Shown: piece by piece, positions 37,177 through 45,736 of the stretch
Position numbering within the stretch: the stretch's first letter is position 1
Layout: each line of letters opens with the position of its first letter
Assembly (NCBI GenBank): GCA_019240125.1
Contig: JAFAYW010000183.1
Coordinates: 1 to 64,000 of the forward strand
Length of the DNA stretch: 64,000 nt
Origin: Alphaproteobacteria bacterium
GTDB taxonomy: Bacteria > Pseudomonadota > Alphaproteobacteria > ATCC43930 > CGMCC-115725
Reading direction: 5' to 3'
Notes under the pieces: model-generated
What the model was told of the DNA's origin: nothing
The model's input: only the letters and a program-made list of their open reading frames with translations
Databases searched by the model: none
Program-made: the position numbers and the translations under genes

Positions 37177-39281
37177 AACTCACCGGACTGCCGCGCCGCT
37201 TGCCGGAAATCCGCCAGGCTGCGGCGAGCGAATGCGGTCTTGCGTGCCTCGCGATGATCGCTAGTTTCCATGGCCGCCACACCGAACTTGCCGCGCTTCG
37301 GCGGGAATTTCCGGTGTCGCTGAAAGGCGCGACGCTGGTGACGTTGATGGAAATCGCAACGCGGCTCGGCCTCGTCGGACGCCCGTTGCGGCTGGAGGTA
37401 GCGCATTTGCGCACACTCCAACTCCCCGCCGTCCTGCATTGGAATATGAACCATTTCGTCGTGCTGCGGGACGCCGGCCGCACCGGTGTCACCATTCACG
37501 ATCCGGCATTCGGCGCCCGGCGGTACAGCTATGAGGATGTCTCGAAACACTTCACCGGCGTGGCACTCGAACTGACAAAAGACCTGGCGTTTCAGGCACA
37601 ACAAGCCGCCACGAAACTCTCAATGCTGGATTTCTTCGGGAGGATCACGGGCTTCGTCCCGGCCTTATTGCAGACACTGGTTCTTTCGGCGGTATTGCAG
37701 CTCTACGTGCTTGCCAGCCCGTTCTATATGCAGCTCGCCGTCGATAATGCGATTGCCCGCGATGACCACGATTTGCTGTTCGTGCTGGCGTTCGGGTTCG
37801 CGCTGTTTCTGCTGATCAACACCGGCGCCAGCCTGATACGCGCCAAGCTGTTGGCGCAGGCTCAAAGCGCGCTGGCCTTCCAGATGGGCGCCGGTCTTTT
37901 CCGGCACCTGCTGCGCCTGCCGCTGGTTTATTTCGAGAAGCGACATGTCGGGGATCTCGTATCGCGCTTCTCATCGACGGAGCCGGTGCGCAACCTGCTG
38001 GCCGAAGGGCTGGTGACGGCGATTATAGACGGCGCGATGGCCAGCCTGACCGCGGCGATGATGTTCATCTACCGGCCGTCGCTCGGCCTCATCGTGCTTG
38101 CCGCACTCGCCGCCTACATTCTCGTTCGCATCGCCTTTTTTCATCTCACGAAACGCCGCACGCTCGATCTGATTGAAGCCAGGAGCCGCGAGAGCACGAC
38201 CTTTATCGAGACAATGCGAGCGGTCCAGAGCATCAAGATTTTTACGCGTGAGAACGAACGCGGCGCGGTATGGATGAACCGCTATGCGGAGGTGGTCCGC
38301 GCCGAGGCGATATCGGGGTTTCTGAAGCAGGCGTTCCGCATCGCCAATGATCTGATTTTTGGCCTGGAGAACGTGCTGATCGTCTATCTCGGCGCCCGGG
38401 CGGCGCTCGACGGCGAGATGACTGTCGGAATGCTGTTCGCGTTTATTTCCTATAAGCAGCAATTCGGTGACAAGGCGGCCCGGCTGGTGGAGCGGGCGAT
38501 CGAATTCCGGATGCTCGACCTGCATCTCGAACGTCTGAGTGACATTGCGGGCACCGAACCGGAAGCATCGCATTTCCGCGCGGCAGCCTATCAGCCGCCG
38601 ATCCAGGGAAATCTGGAAGTACGCAACCTCTGCTTTCGCTATGCCGATGGCGAACCGCTGGTGTTGCAGGACGTCAATTTCAGCATTCGGGCGGGTGAAT
38701 ATGTCGCGATCACCGGTCCTTCCGGCGGCGGCAAGACGACCTTACTGAAGCTGATCCTGGGGCTCTTGGAACCGACTGCCGGGGAGGTTCTGATCGATGG
38801 CATGCCATTGCAGGTTATCGGCCATGAGCTGTTTCGCAAAAACATCGGGGTTGTCATGCAGGACGACCAGCTGCTGTCCGGTTCGATCGCCGACAACATA
38901 TGCTTCTTTGACGACAGCTTCGACCTCGACCACATGGTGCGCTGCGCCGAGCTCGCCGGCATCCACAACGAGATTTCTCGCATGCCGATGGCCTATAACA
39001 GCCTGATCGGCGACATGGGAACGTCATTATCCGGCGGACAGAAGCAACGCATCTTGCTAGCACGCGCCTTGTACCGCCGGCCGCGCTTGTTGTTCATGGA
39101 CGAAGGCACCTCGCACCTCGATCTGGCGACCGAGCGTCAGGTGACAAATGCGGTGAAATCGCTCGGATTGACACGCATCATCATCGCCCATCGTCCCGAG
39201 ACGATTGCATCGGCGGCGCGCTGCCTTACGTTGCGCGACGGGCAACTACATGAAGCGCACGAGCGTCTGGCAGCCGCTTGA
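37173..39281 (+). CDS. C39 peptidase-containing ABC exporter (bacteriocin-type PCAT)
   Basis: C39 'IRQAAASECGLACLAMIASFHGR', 'LHWNMNHFVVL', 'IHDPAFG'; ABC Walker A 'GPSGGGKTTLLK', 'SLSGGQKQRILLARAL'; 4-nt overlap with HlyD gene. Confidence 0.95.
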   Translation: MKLTGLPRRLPEIRQAAASECGLACLAMIASFHGRHTELAALRREFPVSLKGATLVTLMEIATRLGLVGRPLRLEVAHLRTLQLPAVLHWNMNHFVVLRDAGRTGVTIHDPAFGARRYSYEDVSKHFTGVALELTKDLAFQAQQAATKLSMLDFFGRITGFVPALLQTLVLSAVLQLYVLASPFYMQLAVDNAIARDDHDLLFVLAFGFALFLLINTGASLIRAKLLAQAQSALAFQMGAGLFRHLLRLPLVYFEKRHVGDLVSRFSSTEPVRNLLAEGLVTAIIDGAMASLTAAMMFIYRPSLGLIVLAALAAYILVRIAFFHLTKRRTLDLIEARSRESTTFIETMRAVQSIKIFTRENERGAVWMNRYAEVVRAEAISGFLKQAFRIANDLIFGLENVLIVYLGARAALDGEMTVGMLFAFISYKQQFGDKAARLVERAIEFRMLDLHLERLSDIAGTEPEASHFRAAAYQPPIQGNLEVRNLCFRYADGEPLVLQDVNFSIRAGEYVAITGPSGGGKTTLLKLILGLLEPTAGEVLIDGMPLQVIGHELFRKNIGVVMQDDQLLSGSIADNICFFDDSFDLDHMVRCAELAGIHNEISRMPMAYNSLIGDMGTSLSGGQKQRILLARALYRRPRLLFMDEGTSHLDLATERQVTNAVKSLGLTRIIIAHRPETIASAARCLTLRDGQLHEAHERLAAA

Positions 39282-39727
39282 GGGACAGCCACTGCGGCGC
39301 ATACCAGTGTCGTTTACTCCACGTGGCAAAGTGATTCTCACCTAAAAATATAAGGAAACTTTGCGAACGCAGGGACCCACCCCCTCAACGCGCTTCGAAT
39401 TTGGAGTTTAGCGCCACAACGGCGCGTCGCGCCGGCCGCGCAGGAGCCCTGCCCTACGGTGGGCCCCCTGCTTTCGCAGGCACGACATCGTGTGCGGGAG
39501 TTGTTCCATCGGAACACAGCAAAGTCTAAATTTATAGCGGTGTTTATTTGCTATATTTTCTACTAAGTAATTTACAAATATTCATACGGAAGTCACAGAA
39601 ATACACCACTCCAAATCGCATAGTGGGACTGTCACCGGCGCGGTTGGCACCAACAAGGGACCAGCACCACCGGAACCACGGTCACATACGTGATCGGCGT
39701 TTCACTTGCAATGACAAGGAGTTGTAC

Positions 39728-39910
39728 ATGAGCGACATCGACACCCGCACGCGCCCGTCAACCGAGACAGGCGAGTTCGAACTGCCCCTGCCGGAGCCGA
39801 TCGTGCTCGGCACGGAAGCGACGAAAGCAGTCGCCGGCGGGCTGATCCGTCCGACCCTTTGCACGACCTGTGGCCTGATGCAGCCATTCCCGGTTGAGAA
39901 GCTCGCCTGA
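39728..39910 (+). CDS. candidate RiPP precursor peptide 3 (60 aa, GG leader, CTTC core)
   Basis: MSDIDTRTRPSTETGEFELPLPEPIVLGTEATKAVAGG|LIRPTLCTTCGLMQPFPVEKLA; RBS AAGGAG; 2 nt before MNIO gene. Confidence 0.82.
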   Translation: MSDIDTRTRPSTETGEFELPLPEPIVLGTEATKAVAGGLIRPTLCTTCGLMQPFPVEKLA

Positions 39911-39912
39911 CA

Positions 39913-40869
39913 ATGACCCTCGTCCCATCCGCGCCCATCATGCCGTTCGCCAGCGTTCACAAAACGCCGCGGCCGCTCGGCATCGGCTTTTCCTATCTGC
40001 CGGCTTTCCCGGCCGAATTCTATCGAACCGAGCTGCTGGACTTTGTCGAAATGACACCGGAAAAGCTGTGCCGGGCGCGGTGGGACGGTGGGTTTTTCAA
40101 GCTCGACCTGGTCTCGGAGAAAATAGACACCGCACAGCAAGCCTGTCACGACTTGCCACTTGTCGTGCACGGGATCGAGCTATCGATCGGCTCAGCGGCA
40201 GGCTGGAACGGCGGCTATCTTGAGATGCTCGACCGGTTTCAGGAGCGCTGGCCGTTTCGCTGGCACAGCGAGCACCTCAGCTACCAGACCATCCCGCGAG
40301 ACGCAGGGGGCGCCACCAGCATCGGCACCCCGCTGCCACTCCCCGGCGGCATGGAAGCGGTACAGCTCGTTGGCGAACGAGCGCGCGAAATCAACCGCCG
40401 CTACGGTGTTCCATTCCTTCTGGAGAACCCCGCGCATTATCTGCGCGAGCTGCCATACGAAAGCCCGATTGGTGACGAATTCGACCTGATGGCGGCCGTC
40501 ACCGACCATGGGGAGTGCGGTCAGCTGCTTGATCTCCATAACCTCTACTGCAATGCGATCAATCACGGCTTCGACCTCAGCGCCGCGCTCGACCGTATTG
40601 CGCTTGATCGGGTTAGCGAAATCCACGTTGCCGGCGGACGCTGGGAAAGCAGGTTCTGGGTGGACGCGCATGACAGCCTGGTTCCCGAGCCGGTCTGGAA
40701 CCTGCTCGCGGCCACCTTGCCACGCTGTCCGAACCTCGCGGGGATCGTATTCGAATTGCTCGATTTTTTTGCCCCGACAGTCGGGGTTGAAGCTGTCACA
40801 GCCGAGCTGCGCCGCATGCAGGACGTATGGCACCGTTTCGGCCCGGCGGACGGCGCAGCGAGGCATTAG
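39913..40869 (+). CDS. DUF692 / multinuclear non-heme iron oxidative (MNIO) enzyme
   Basis: 'GIGFSYLPAF', 'HGIELSIG', 'WHSEHLSY', 'NRRYGVPFLLENP', 'LLDLHNLYCNAINHGFD', 'EIHVAGG', 'DAHDSLVPEPVWNLL'. Confidence 0.95.
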   Translation: MTLVPSAPIMPFASVHKTPRPLGIGFSYLPAFPAEFYRTELLDFVEMTPEKLCRARWDGGFFKLDLVSEKIDTAQQACHDLPLVVHGIELSIGSAAGWNGGYLEMLDRFQERWPFRWHSEHLSYQTIPRDAGGATSIGTPLPLPGGMEAVQLVGERAREINRRYGVPFLLENPAHYLRELPYESPIGDEFDLMAAVTDHGECGQLLDLHNLYCNAINHGFDLSAALDRIALDRVSEIHVAGGRWESRFWVDAHDSLVPEPVWNLLAATLPRCPNLAGIVFELLDFFAPTVGVEAVTAELRRMQDVWHRFGPADGAARH

Positions 40870-40872
40870 CGC

Positions 40873-41622
40873 ATGCCTCTACTTCAGCAGCAGATTCTTC
40901 TGGGGCGGTGCCTGTTGGCAACCGATCCCGAAGCGGTCATCGCGACAGCTCCCACTGCTGTCTTGGCGCGCCCGGCGGAAGTGGCGCGGCTGCAGGAACT
41001 CATTCATGGCGACGGCTTTCAATTCACGCGCGCCATTCATCGCTCGTGGTGCGTCGCCCGCGCGGCTGGTGCCGTACGCATGACGCTGTCGGTCCTGGCA
41101 CCCGAGCAGCGTCGGCGGCTTCTCGATGATTGGGTCGAGGCCGGCGGCGGCAACGCGCTTGACGTGACGACTGAGGCCGCCGGTTTTCTCGATGTCGTTG
41201 CGCAGCATCTGCCCGATCCGTCACACGCGCTCTCAATCTGCCGGATGGAACAAGCGGCCTACCGGGCGAGCGCCGCTGCCGCCTGCTTCACCCCGCCGAA
41301 CCCGACGGCTCTAAACAATCCTTGGACGATGCTGCGACGCGGTAGCGATGCCGCCCTCGTCCGGTTCCTTGCCGAGCCGCGCCGCGTTTTCGAGGCTTTG
41401 GCGGCCGGTGAGCCATTGCCGCCGTTCGAAGGCTCATTCCCATACCTTTTCGCGCCAGGTCTGGCGACGCTGCGGCGGCCGGCAACGCCAGATGAAACAG
41501 CGCTCTGGGACAGGCTCCTGATGCCGACACGCCTTGGCGTGCTCGGCGATAATGCCGTGTCAGCTTCCCTGATCGGGGAATTGCTCGCGGTGGGCGCGAT
41601 CACGCTCGCACAACCCAGCTGA
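40873..41622 (+). CDS. putative MNIO partner / peptide-recognition protein
   Basis: 249 aa ORF 3 nt after MNIO; 'SICRMEQAAYRASAAAACF' faintly like the DUF2063-type partner motif; position only otherwise. Confidence 0.55.
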   Translation: MPLLQQQILLGRCLLATDPEAVIATAPTAVLARPAEVARLQELIHGDGFQFTRAIHRSWCVARAAGAVRMTLSVLAPEQRRRLLDDWVEAGGGNALDVTTEAAGFLDVVAQHLPDPSHALSICRMEQAAYRASAAAACFTPPNPTALNNPWTMLRRGSDAALVRFLAEPRRVFEALAAGEPLPPFEGSFPYLFAPGLATLRRPATPDETALWDRLLMPTRLGVLGDNAVSASLIGELLAVGAITLAQPS

Positions 41623-41641
41623 TCCGTCGCGCGCGTTAGCC

Positions 41642-43606
41642 TTAAGCGCCGCCTCTCTCGGGAGCGGTTTGAGCCGGTTTCTGCTCGGCCAACTCGGGCG
41701 CGGCCGCGAGATCAAGCGTTGCCGGGGCCAACAGCAGAGCGCTTTCGCCGGGGATATGCAGAAAGCCGTTGCGATACAGCGGCGGCACTCCCATTCCGCC
41801 GTATTTCGCGCGCTCGCTAGTCCATAAGATTTGCCAGGCCTTTTCTTCTGGTGGCGCCAGCAGCGGCTCCGGCATCGGCGACAATGTGAGGTCGAGGCCA
41901 AGATTGATGATCAGGACGCGGTCATCCTCAGCGCCGAAGAAGCGCAGCATCCAGGCCCGCTCGGCTATTTCTGTTCCATCGACGTGCCTTGGCCGGGATT
42001 TCAGCACAGGGTCGCTGCGACGCAGGGCCAGCAGATCGCGGTGCAGCGCATATGCCGCGGCGTGCGTCTCACGCTCAGCGAAGTCGAGGACACAACGGCG
42101 GAATGTGGCCTCGTCGTCAGGGGCTGGAATACGCGCCTGCATCTCGGGGTCGGCGAGGTTGGGGAATTGCGCGAGAAATTTGCCGCGTCCGGCGCTGACC
42201 GCCGCCGCCAAGTCCGGCTTGTGATCGGCGAAATACAAAAATGGTTTCGAGGTCGAGAATTCCTGTCCCTGCAACAGCATTGGTATCCCGGGCATCAGCA
42301 GGAAATACGCGGTCAAGGCGCGGTGCTTGCCCGGGCTGGTGAGCTGATGGACACGCCGGCCGCTATCGGAATTGGCGATCTGATCGTGATTTTCCAGAAA
42401 TACGACAAAGCAATCCGGGGTGAGGTCCAAGGCCGGCTTGCCGCGTCGCTGTTTTTGCCACGCGTACCGCTGACCCTGGTAGAGGAAGCCGTGTTTGGCC
42501 GCGGCGACGAACTCGCGCGGCGTGCCGCGATAGTCGGTGTAATAGGCCTCGTGATGTCCGGTCAGCGCGACGAATGCGCTGTGATGAAAGTCGTCGTTCC
42601 ACAGCGAGTCGATCCCGTACCCGCCGCGCTCGGCGGGGCGCACCAGCTTGCCTTCCTGGCGTTCGTTTTCACCAACGATGAAGGTGGCGCGGCCCCGCCC
42701 GGCCGCCCGTACGCGGCGCGTTATCGCAGCGATGATGTGGTCTTCGGAGGCGTCGAATATCTGCTGGGTAGCGTCGAGGCGCAGCCCGTCGAGATGGTAT
42801 TCGTCGATCCAATAGCCGGCATTGGCGATAAAATACTCGCGCACCGGCCCGGCATCGGGGCCATCGAAGTTAAGTGCCTCGCCCCATTCGTTCGAGTAGC
42901 GGTGGCTGATGTACTGACCGGCGAAACAGCTCAGGTAATTCCCATCGGGTCCGAGATGGTTGTAGACGACGTCGAGGATGATGGCGATCCCGAGACCGTG
43001 CGCGCGATCGACAAAAGTCCGCAGGTCATCCGGATTGCCGTAGAGCCGCGTTGGTGCGAACAGATTGACGCCATCATACCCCCAGCCAAAGCGGCCGGCA
43101 AAGTCGGCGATCGGCATCAGCTCGATGCACGTAACGCCGATATCAGCCAGCTCGGCGAGTTGTTCCGCGGCAGCCCGCCAGGTCCCCTCCGTCGTAAACG
43201 TACCGACATGCATCTCGTAAATGACCAATTCCTCGCGCCGCCGTCCCTGCCATGCTGCATCGCTCCACGCGAAGCCGCTGGGATCGACGATCTGGGATGG
43301 CCCGTGCGGACCGTCTGGTTGGAAGCGGGACGCAGGATCCGGCCATGCCATATCCCCACCCTTGGCGCGGAAGCGATAGCGCATGCCGGCGTTGGCGGCC
43401 GAGAGAAAGGCCGAGAAGTAACCGTCGGGTTCAGGCACGAGGTCATGCGGCGCCAGACCTTCGATCTCGACGGCAAGGTCCTGGCAGCGTGGGGCCCAAA
43501 CGCGAAAATGCACGCCGCCCTCGGACATCTCGGCGCCGACCGGGAGCCGGCGGAGCGTCGGCCCGGGCTCGCCGCTCACAGCGGCAGCGAGGTTCGACTT
43601 GTTCAA
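41642..43606 (-). CDS. treZ: malto-oligosyltrehalose trehalohydrolase
   Basis: 'YEMHVGTFTTEGTWRAA', 'IELMPIADFAGRFGWGYDGVNLFAPTRLYG', 'VYNHLGPDGNYL', 'GLRLDATQQI'. Confidence 0.95.
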   Translation of the reverse strand: MNKSNLAAAVSGEPGPTLRRLPVGAEMSEGGVHFRVWAPRCQDLAVEIEGLAPHDLVPEPDGYFSAFLSAANAGMRYRFRAKGGDMAWPDPASRFQPDGPHGPSQIVDPSGFAWSDAAWQGRRREELVIYEMHVGTFTTEGTWRAAAEQLAELADIGVTCIELMPIADFAGRFGWGYDGVNLFAPTRLYGNPDDLRTFVDRAHGLGIAIILDVVYNHLGPDGNYLSCFAGQYISHRYSNEWGEALNFDGPDAGPVREYFIANAGYWIDEYHLDGLRLDATQQIFDASEDHIIAAITRRVRAAGRGRATFIVGENERQEGKLVRPAERGGYGIDSLWNDDFHHSAFVALTGHHEAYYTDYRGTPREFVAAAKHGFLYQGQRYAWQKQRRGKPALDLTPDCFVVFLENHDQIANSDSGRRVHQLTSPGKHRALTAYFLLMPGIPMLLQGQEFSTSKPFLYFADHKPDLAAAVSAGRGKFLAQFPNLADPEMQARIPAPDDEATFRRCVLDFAERETHAAAYALHRDLLALRRSDPVLKSRPRHVDGTEIAERAWMLRFFGAEDDRVLIINLGLDLTLSPMPEPLLAPPEEKAWQILWTSERAKYGGMGVPPLYRNGFLHIPGESALLLAPATLDLAAAPELAEQKPAQTAPERGGA

Positions 43607-43773
43607 TTTACTGTAGCCCTCGCCCAGTTCGGCGGCGGTTGCCGGCTGCCAGATGGCGCAAATCGTTAACGCTGCCGCGCCGAATTCGGCCTCAGCGCAG
43701 CGGATGTCCTGATTGGCTCATCGTCGCGGCACGGTCGCGTGCCAGCGATCCTCTGGTTCCCGCGCTGCTGCTT

Positions 43774-44553
43774 CTATCGTTTTGGACAGACCGTCGGCTG
43801 GCCATCGAGGCCTTCCTGGCGCCGTTCGAAGGTCGCCGTCGCGCCCCGCGCAGTATGGGTCACCTTGACGACGTAAATGCTGTCGAAATCGTTCCCCTGC
43901 CATTCAGGGACAACTGCCGGATCACCTCCCTGATCAGCGATCAGCAGCCGGGCCAGCTTGGCGGCATCGCTATGCTCCCAGGCGACAAGCAGAAAAGCGC
44001 TGTGATATTCAGATGCCTCGAGTTTCTGCTTCAGCGCGGCCAGATCCGAGACGCCGATGCTGGCGTCGATCGGCATCCCGTAAAAGATCGCGGTGGGCTC
44101 GATGGTCGCGAGCGGCCTTACATAATCATAAAGCCTGCCGCGATCCTCCTTGGCGACGGCCGGATCGGGCGCGAAAATCGCATCCGGCTTGCCGAATTGC
44201 TTCGCGATGACCGACGGCAACGCGAGGGCGCGATTCAGCCCCTGACAGTTCAGTTGTCCCAGCCCCAGATCCGGCTTCTCCCCATGCCGGACGAGCACAA
44301 TCGTCTCGGTCGCCGGGCGGTCGTCGGCAACGGCCGGTATCCATACCGCACCCAGGGTCAGCGCTATTCCAAATGCGACCCTGGATAGCCGGTGTCTGTG
44401 CTCGTGTCCCGTGCCGCGATGGCACGTGCGATAGAAATACAGCGTCAGCGCCTCAATGGCGCTGCGCGAACGGCACGCGGAATTGCATGCACAGCAGCTC
44501 CGCCCCACCAGGTCCGGCGATCGCCGCGAGCTCGCCATCGGTCGGCGCCACAA
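43774..44553 (-). CDS. histidine phosphatase superfamily protein (start uncertain)
   Basis: 'ETIVLVRHGEKPDLGLGQLNCQGLNRALAL' RHG motif. Confidence 0.72.
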   Translation of the reverse strand: MWRRPMASSRRSPDLVGRSCCACNSACRSRSAIEALTLYFYRTCHRGTGHEHRHRLSRVAFGIALTLGAVWIPAVADDRPATETIVLVRHGEKPDLGLGQLNCQGLNRALALPSVIAKQFGKPDAIFAPDPAVAKEDRGRLYDYVRPLATIEPTAIFYGMPIDASIGVSDLAALKQKLEASEYHSAFLLVAWEHSDAAKLARLLIADQGGDPAVVPEWQGNDFDSIYVVKVTHTARGATATFERRQEGLDGQPTVCPKR

Positions 44554-45223
44554 ACACGCAGGAATTGACGCCGAGCAATTGGGAGCCGGCCGCAGATGCG
44601 CTACCGGCCAGCACCAACCAGTATTGTCCCCCGCCGGTGCTTGGGTCCGGGCCAGTCAATTTCGCGCCCGGTGGCAATTGGTAACGCCATGATGCGAGCC
44701 CGTGATCGCCTTCGATGATCTGGGCATCGGTGATGCCGCTGGCTGCCGCCAGCGTGGCGTCGGTCACCGGGGGGACCGGGTCGGTTGTCGCTTCCCAGTG
44801 CGTGTGCTTGTCGCGCGACGCGCGCAGTTCGACGCGGCTTGCCGGCATGTATTTAGCGCCGGGGTCCCAGCCGTTGCGCAGGGTAAACCAGGCAATGCCC
44901 TCATCGGCGGCAACGATCGGGCCATAGGCGGAAAATGCATCGGTATAGTGGACCGCGACGCTGCCGGTATCGTGCAGGCCGAGCTTGCCGTAACCGCTGA
45001 CGACCACCTGATACTGGTCCGCCCGGTGGAAATGCGGCTTGGTGACTCCACCCGGTCCTTTCTCGACGAGAAACGCAACGGGGTACAGTGCGTCCTCGGC
45101 CGGCGCGGTTTGGTCGGCCTTGAGGGTATAGCGGTTGCTGCCAATGAAGGCGGTGTTCCACCCATTCGGGGTTTCACGCCGGTTGGTGCGGCGGACGATC
45201 TCGGCGTCAGCGGTCAGGATCAC
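44453..45223 (-). CDS. cupin-like protein
   Basis: GTG at 45223; 'VTKPHFHRADQYQVVVSGYGKLG'; overlaps the histidine phosphatase ORF. Confidence 0.7.
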   Translation of the reverse strand: MILTADAEIVRRTNRRETPNGWNTAFIGSNRYTLKADQTAPAEDALYPVAFLVEKGPGGVTKPHFHRADQYQVVVSGYGKLGLHDTGSVAVHYTDAFSAYGPIVAADEGIAWFTLRNGWDPGAKYMPASRVELRASRDKHTHWEATTDPVPPVTDATLAAASGITDAQIIEGDHGLASWRYQLPPGAKLTGPDPSTGGGQYWLVLAGSASAAGSQLLGVNSCVFVAPTDGELAAIAGPGGAELLCMQFRVPFAQRH

Positions 45224-45435
45224 GGGAGCCCATCTTTCTTTGTGTCGACGAAGCCTCGCTAGCCGGCAAATCGGTGTCAACGAATGTTTTCGTCTACACA
45301 AGCCGCTCGTGGGCATAACGGCGCGAGCCATTGAGCGCCGGGAGGGCCGCGGAAGGCCCGAAACGTGTTCAGTCTCAAGCCGCCCGGTTCAGACGCAGCC
45401 AAGGGATTTAGGTCAGTCGGACCGATCGTGGTGCT

Positions 45436-45663
45436 TTAGGCCGCGATCGGTCCGCTGTCGGCGCAAGTGCGGACCGCACTACGCGCGGCGCGCAAAGCTC
45501 TCGCTGCCTCATTTTCTCGATCCGAGGCACAGATGTCGCTGACGGGGCAAACCGGACAGGCGGCGCCATCCCGATCCCGCCCCGCCGCGCGGCAAACCTC
45601 ATACAGGGTGCGCAACGGCGATACGAGATAGCGGCTGCTTGGATTGCTCAACGGTTCCGGCAT
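45436..45663 (-). CDS. small Cys-containing hypothetical protein
   Basis: ATG at 45663; 75 aa; 'CRAAGRDRDGAACPVCPVSDICASD'. Confidence 0.45.
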   Translation of the reverse strand: MPEPLSNPSSRYLVSPLRTLYEVCRAAGRDRDGAACPVCPVSDICASDRENEAARALRAARSAVRTCADSGPIAA

Positions 45664-45736
45664 GGCTTCTCCCTGCGGACGCAGCCTTCTTCTTACCGGC
45701 AATTCGTTGACAAAATGATAATCCCGCCTGGTGACC

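Noticed and set aside
7079-39430. Shared CGCCACAACGGCGCG string at ~7080 and ~39412
   Set aside because: A 15-bp GC-rich match is expected by chance in a window of this size and composition; flanks do not match
33547-41640. RiPP locus as a tRNA-Leu-integrated island
   Set aside because: The adjacent tRNA-Leu is intact, and no integrase or copy of its 3' end was found near 41.6 kb
41831-43669. 612-aa plus-strand ORF opposite treZ
   Set aside because: Low-complexity antisense translation typical of high-GC DNA; treZ motifs on the other strand are unambiguous
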